A stretch of DNA of 9,843 nucleotides from Patescibacteria group bacterium (GTDB lineage Bacteria; Patescibacteriota; Minisyncoccia; Phycocordibacterales; DATDWN01). The notes under the pieces were generated by a model. It searched no databases, was not told where the DNA came from, and worked only from the letters and a program-made list of their open reading frames with translations. This document shows positions 7,758 through 9,843 of this stretch, piece by piece. Position 1 is the first letter of the stretch; every line of letters begins with the position of its first letter. The stretch lies in contig JAUPVF010000039.1 of NCBI GenBank assembly GCA_030917185.1, positions 1-9,843 on the forward strand, given 5' to 3'. Made by a program: the position numbers and the translations under genes.

Positions 7758-8042
7758 TTAAATATGATCTTCTTTTTTTTCAATCGGCTGTGTGATTTCT
7801 GATTCTGGTATTGGGTTACCGTGTTCAATCGGCGCATTCTCCATAAATACAGGAGTGATCTTTTCCTTCTTACGTAGTTTTTTTATAGCGCCCCGTCGTG
7901 GCAACGTGATTTTAATCGTACCGGCTATAATATACAGTCCGGAAATAACCAGAAAAAAAGTTTTCCACGAAGATGGAAATCCTAAAAATGGTAAAGCCAG
8001 TATAAACAATCCAAGAAAAAATGTTCTGTAACTTTTTATCAT
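7758..8042 (-). CDS. Small two-TM membrane protein, unknown function
   Basis: From the ATG at 8042 the product has 94 residues. Two hydrophobic segments, about 8-22 (FFLGLFILALPFLGF) and 28-45 (FFLVISGLYIIAGTIKI), form a hairpin. A strongly basic stretch follows (RRGAIKKLRKKEK, about 49-61), suggesting by the positive-inside rule that the ends are cytoplasmic, then an acidic, proline-containing tail. I do not recognise a family. An alternative TTG start at 8057 is rejected because a TATAAT promoter element covers it. The ATG sits only 6 bases after that -10 box, so the mRNA is probably leaderless. The hydrolase gene follows after 24 bp and is likely co-transcribed, which makes a role at the same membrane site possible but unproven. 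Confidence 0.75.
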   Translation of the reverse strand: MIKSYRTFFLGLFILALPFLGFPSSWKTFFLVISGLYIIAGTIKITLPRRGAIKKLRKKEKITPVFMENAPIEHGNPIPESEITQPIEKKEDHI

Positions 8043-8048
8043 ATAGTT

Positions 8049-8076
8049 ATTATACAAGTACCCCGTCTAATTTCAA
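8049..8076 (-). promoter_or_regulatory. Promoter of the hydrolase operon, leaderless geometry
   Basis: The minus strand reads TTGAAA (8071-8076; 5 of 6 consensus), a 16-bp spacer and TATAAT (8049-8054; perfect). The ATG at 8042 begins 6 bases after the -10, about where transcription should start. It lies 15 bp beyond the T-tract of the upstream gene's terminator. Confidence 0.75.
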
Positions 8077-8091
8077 AATTGTGTATAAATG

Positions 8092-8127
8092 AAAACCGGG
8101 CACGTCTCCTACAAGGAAACTGCCCGG
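8092..8127 (-). terminator. Intrinsic terminator of the orphan gene 8109-8783, overlapping its stop codon
   Basis: Minus-strand RNA pairs CCGGGCA with UGCCCGG (7 bp), then GUUUCC with GGAGAC (one G.U), around a five-base loop, with one bulged G; UUUU and CAUUUAUA follow. The UAG stop of the gene lies at the loop and stem edge, so the last coding residues are part of the hairpin. The G.U pair supports the minus strand. Confidence 0.75.
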
Positions 8128-8783
8128 CAAAAAGAAACTCGCTCACACCCCCCACCAATCTGGTCCATGAGCCGAGAAAGAAGAAGGAGCGCAATCTGGA
8201 TAGGTATCCGGGACAGAAATCGTCCCGAATCAACCTCTCTCGGCCACACCATGAAGTCCGTTTTCACTTCTTTTTCAAGTCGTGATAACTCGGACATCCT
8301 TTTGCGTGTCTTTTCTTTGAAAGACATGAGCCGCAGAAACTGCCTACGCTCAAACATCTTTATTTTATTATCATTGATCGTGGCATCAAGAGAAACCACC
8401 ACAGTATTGCCTCCATAGGAGAGCCGGAACACTGCATCTCCACCATGGAAATAGTCAAACTCCGTACCAATCGTAATAATAAGTTCAAGAGAACTCCTCA
8501 TCACATCTGGTAAAAAGTGACGAACACAATCAAACAACTCTTGATTCAACCCACCCGTCGGATTGAATCGGTTATAATCAACCGGCTGAATCTGAGAAGC
8601 CTTCTCAAGCGCCTCAGTATAAGGAAGGTATTCATCTTGCTCAAAAAAGACTTCCCCATCCGTTGTATAATGGAATACTCTTTGTTCAAAAAGCTTGGCC
8701 TCGCGTAAAAAGAATTGATTTCTCTTATCGCTCGGGTTCTCTCTTGTTGAACTAAGTATATCCTGAAGACCCCGAGGGAGCAT
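8109..8783 (-). CDS. Orphan protein, unknown function; possible nuclease-like motif
   Basis: From the ATG at 8783 the product has 224 residues. That start follows AAGGAG by 7 bases and lies about 27 bases after the predicted transcription start; the longer TTG reading from 8837 overlaps the promoter and is rejected. I do not recognise a family. No signal peptide or convincing membrane segment is seen, so it is probably cytoplasmic. Residues 95-140 look most domain-like: an amphipathic helix, GTEFDYFHGGDAVFRL (106-121), then a hydrophobic strand into VVVSLDATINDNK (128-140). The order E/D, GGD, LDAT, K loosely recalls PD-(D/E)XK nuclease-like folds, but the canonical E-x-K is missing, so this is only a hint. 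Residues 144-173 are highly charged and helical. It is a single-gene unit with promoter and terminator, so its role is not given by neighbours. Confidence 0.75.
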   Translation of the reverse strand: MLPRGLQDILSSTRENPSDKRNQFFLREAKLFEQRVFHYTTDGEVFFEQDEYLPYTEALEKASQIQPVDYNRFNPTGGLNQELFDCVRHFLPDVMRSSLELIITIGTEFDYFHGGDAVFRLSYGGNTVVVSLDATINDNKIKMFERRQFLRLMSFKEKTRKRMSELSRLEKEVKTDFMVWPREVDSGRFLSRIPIQIALLLLSRLMDQIGGGCERVSFCRAVSL

Positions 8784-8790
8784 ACTATAA

Positions 8791-8796
8791 CTCCTT
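8791..8796 (-). promoter_or_regulatory. Shine-Dalgarno deciding the start at 8783
   Basis: The minus strand reads AAGGAG, 7 bases before the ATG. Together with the promoter at 8817-8845 it fixes the 224-residue product and excludes the upstream TTG start. Confidence 0.75.
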
Positions 8797-8816
8797 AAGT
8801 GACTAATCCAATACGT

Positions 8817-8845
8817 ATAGTAATATATACATAACAATATGTCAA
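8817..8845 (-). promoter_or_regulatory. Promoter of the orphan gene 8109-8783
   Basis: The minus strand has TTGACA (8840-8845; perfect -35), a 17-bp spacer and TACTAT (8817-8822; 4 of 6). Predicted transcription starts near 8810, giving a leader of about 27 bases that contains the Shine-Dalgarno. It lies 12 bp beyond the T-run of the preceding gene's terminator. Confidence 0.75.
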
Positions 8846-8857
8846 TGCATTATAATG

Positions 8858-8890
8858 AAAAGGCCTCCCCCGCATACAGCGAGAGAGGCC
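8858..8890 (-). terminator. Intrinsic terminator of the orphan gene 8901-9683
   Basis: Minus-strand RNA pairs GGCCUCUCUCGC with GCGGGGGAGGCC: 12 pairs, two of them G.U, loop UGUAU, followed by UUUUCAUU. It starts 10 bp after the stop codon. The two G.U pairs would be mismatches in plus-strand RNA, and the plus strand has no T-tract after the stem, so it serves the minus-strand gene. Confidence 0.85.
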
Positions 8891-8900
8891 GATGAAAAAC

Positions 8901-9683
8901 CTATTGGACGACGGCCGCCAGTTGGGTCGCCATGTCCTTGCCGGTGGCAGGCTTGTCCGCCACCCTCATGTGTTTGGCCGCCTTGGGCGGTCTGGTTTTG
9001 TTGTGCCCATCGATTTCGGGCGACACGGAAAGGTTGGTCTGACGAGCAACCACCTCCCGCCCCTTCGTTGGGGAGAGGACTTTGTCCTTTTGTGCCACCC
9101 GCACCTCTTGTCGCGGCGTGTGGTACTCCCCAGACTCTTTGACCGCAGACAGGAGGTTCCAGACCGAAGTCTGGTTATCGTCCCCCAACAATTCGTGGTT
9201 ACCGAGTATGATTTCGTCAACCACAAACTTCATATCCTGCTTAGACACCTTGGCTACTGCCAAGATATTCAGCAGTGATTTTACCGCCCAATGGAAATGT
9301 TCCGTTGGGCCGACGTACTGAGGGACCACCCTTGCATAATACACGGCAGCGAGATGATCTTGGAGATCGGGGTGATTCACAATCATCCCCCAGAGTTTCT
9401 GCAACTCCGGGGCATAGAATTTATCCGGATGTGCGATGAAAACCGCCCTAAAGACCTCCACTCCCCTTTCGGTGGACAACCCACCGAGAGAAACAAATGT
9501 CAGAACGGCATCCGTTACTGTCTTGACGAGTTCCTTCATTGGCTGAATCTTGCCGGCAATGAGAGCCAACAAGAAAGTAAAGATTTTTTCCAGGCGAAGG
9601 GAATTTATCCCCTCCATCCGACTGGAAATCTTCCCGTCCTCAGCAGCGATCCGCTGAGCCGTGATATTCTTCAAAAAAGACAT
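8901..9683 (-). CDS. Orphan protein, unknown function, helical core and basic disordered tail
   Basis: A 260-residue protein, cysteine-free in my reading, that I do not recognise. Residues 1-185 look almost wholly alpha-helical, with hydrophobic-patterned helices (for example RLEKIFTFLLALIAG at 30-44, LVKTVTDAVLTFVSLGG at 52-68, HWAVKSLLNILAVAKV at 131-146). This could be a helical-repeat or adaptor-like fold; whether 33-44 enters a membrane is uncertain. Residues 187-260 are Lys/Arg/Thr/Pro-rich and probably disordered, suitable for binding nucleic acid or an acidic partner. AGAGGG lies 5 bases before the ATG. The DNA is markedly GC-richer than the rest of the window (by hand count 39 of 60 at 8941-9000 against 23 of 60 at 2101-2160), which could mean recent acquisition or protein-composition effects. 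It is its own transcription unit. Open frames on the opposite strand lack such signals. Confidence 0.75.
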   Translation of the reverse strand: MSFLKNITAQRIAAEDGKISSRMEGINSLRLEKIFTFLLALIAGKIQPMKELVKTVTDAVLTFVSLGGLSTERGVEVFRAVFIAHPDKFYAPELQKLWGMIVNHPDLQDHLAAVYYARVVPQYVGPTEHFHWAVKSLLNILAVAKVSKQDMKFVVDEIILGNHELLGDDNQTSVWNLLSAVKESGEYHTPRQEVRVAQKDKVLSPTKGREVVARQTNLSVSPEIDGHNKTRPPKAAKHMRVADKPATGKDMATQLAAVVQ

Positions 9684-9698
9684 GGTTGCCCTCTTTCT

Positions 9699-9720
9699 CC
9701 CCTCACTAAACCCTGAGGGG
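9699..9720 (-). promoter_or_regulatory. 5' leader hairpin or operator of the gene 8901-9683
   Basis: A perfect 7-bp inverted repeat, CCCCTCA and TGAGGGG, separated by 8 bases, lies in the predicted leader, ending 15 bases before the ATG and just upstream of the AGAGGG Shine-Dalgarno candidate. In RNA it would form a hairpin that could affect ribosome access or stability; as DNA it could be a dimeric operator. It has no T-tract and is not a terminator. Confidence 0.5.
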
Positions 9721-9751
9721 TAGGTTTGTGTAAATGAACCAACTAAACAGT

Positions 9752-9779
9752 AGTATACACCTTTTTGTTACTTTGTCAA
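9752..9779 (-). promoter_or_regulatory. Promoter of the orphan gene 8901-9683
   Basis: The minus strand reads TTGACA (9774-9779; perfect), a 16-bp spacer and TATACT (9752-9757; 5 of 6). Predicted transcription starts near 9745, giving a leader of about 62 bases, the longest predicted in this window, which contains the inverted repeat at 9699-9720. Confidence 0.8.
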
Positions 9780-9791
9780 GTGTTCCGCCCC

Positions 9792-9824
9792 AAAAAAATA
9801 ACCCTTATGTTTAGGGTTATTTTT
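9792..9824. terminator. Bidirectional intrinsic terminator
   Basis: Arms AAAAATAACCCT (9794-9805) and AGGGTTATTTTT (9813-9824) pair perfectly over 12 bp around a 7-base loop. Minus-strand transcripts end in seven U (complement of 9792-9798) and plus-strand transcripts in UUUUUC, so it can stop both directions. It most likely ends a minus-strand gene beyond the right edge, just before the promoter at 9752-9779. Confidence 0.85.
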
Positions 9825-9843
9825 CTCCTCATTTATTAATATA

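Noticed and set aside
8079..8418. Overlapping plus-strand frames at 8079-8285 and 8089-8418, rich in Arg and Ser.
   Set aside because: They are the complement of the orphan gene and its terminator, have no ribosome binding site, and look like antisense readings of acidic and hydrophobic codons.
8784..8837. TTG start at 8837 extending the orphan gene by 18 residues.
   Set aside because: It lies between the -35 and -10 of a good promoter; the ATG at 8783 has a properly spaced AAGGAG.
8892..9716. Long plus-strand open frames (8892-9278, 9291-9716 and 8855-9142) opposite the GC-rich gene.
   Set aside because: GC-rich coding DNA often leaves the opposite strand open. These frames overlap one another, none spans the region, and the -35/-10, Shine-Dalgarno and terminator all point to the minus strand.
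1..9843. CRISPR arrays, tRNA or rRNA genes, insertion sequences, tandem repeats, and a toxin-antitoxin or defence cassette.
   Set aside because: I found no regularly spaced repeats, cloverleaf, transposase motifs or terminal inverted repeats, and no toxin or effector beside the ribbon-helix-helix-like gene. The only inverted repeats are the terminator-like and leader hairpins listed.
9825..9843. Possible end of another minus-strand gene at the right edge.
   Set aside because: The terminator at 9792-9824 implies a gene beyond the edge, but the last 19 bases carry several stops and no readable coding sequence, so nothing can be annotated.

Overview
The window reads as a chromosome segment of a Candidate Phyla Radiation (Patescibacteria) bacterium. 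The strongest sign is the protein at 4135-6141. Its core (Walker A near residue 36, a YVDEF Walker B, then a long low-complexity tail) matches a TraD/VirD4-type ATPase family that is common in CPR genomes. The DUF4015-type putative glycoside hydrolase, the short tightly packed genes and the moderately AT-rich DNA agree with this. TAA, TAG and TGA all end genes, so nothing suggests the UGA-glycine code of Gracilibacteria. The phylum call is inference from protein resemblance, not from a marker gene.

Every gene I can support lies on the minus strand, so transcription runs from high to low coordinates, in four units. Unit D (9779 to 8858) is a single orphan gene (8901-9683) in noticeably GC-richer DNA, with a near-consensus promoter, a 5' leader hairpin and a terminator. 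Unit C (8845 to 8092) is a single orphan gene (8109-8783) with its own promoter, Shine-Dalgarno and terminator. Unit B (8076 to 6195) encodes a small two-TM protein, a membrane-anchored DUF4015 putative glycoside hydrolase and a 92-residue protein with a ribbon-helix-helix-like pattern, and ends at a hairpin. Unit A (about 6158 to beyond base 1) starts with the TraD/HerA-like ATPase and continues through three complete glycosyltransferases, a GtrA-type membrane protein and the start of a further glycosyltransferase cut by the window edge. Spacings within unit A range from a 4-bp overlap to 13 bp.

The units are separated by terminator-promoter pairs. Three of the four hairpins contain G.U pairs that work only in minus-strand RNA, which supports the strand assignment; the fourth, at 9794-9824, is perfect and bidirectional.

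Unit A looks like a cell-surface glycan assembly locus: retaining GT-B (GT4-like) enzymes build an oligosaccharide and GtrA may help move a lipid-linked sugar across the membrane. Unit B's secreted hydrolase could act on envelope or external glycan. Co-transcription of a DNA-transport-type ATPase with the glycan genes is suggestive but may only reflect genome compaction.

The points most worth following are two unrecognised proteins (8109-8783, with a possible nuclease-like motif, and 8901-9683), predicted leaderless or nearly leaderless starts for units A and B, and one glycosyltransferase with an altered EX7E motif. I see no CRISPR array, tRNA, rRNA, insertion sequence, attachment site or replication origin, and nothing that clearly amounts to a new defence or mobile system.
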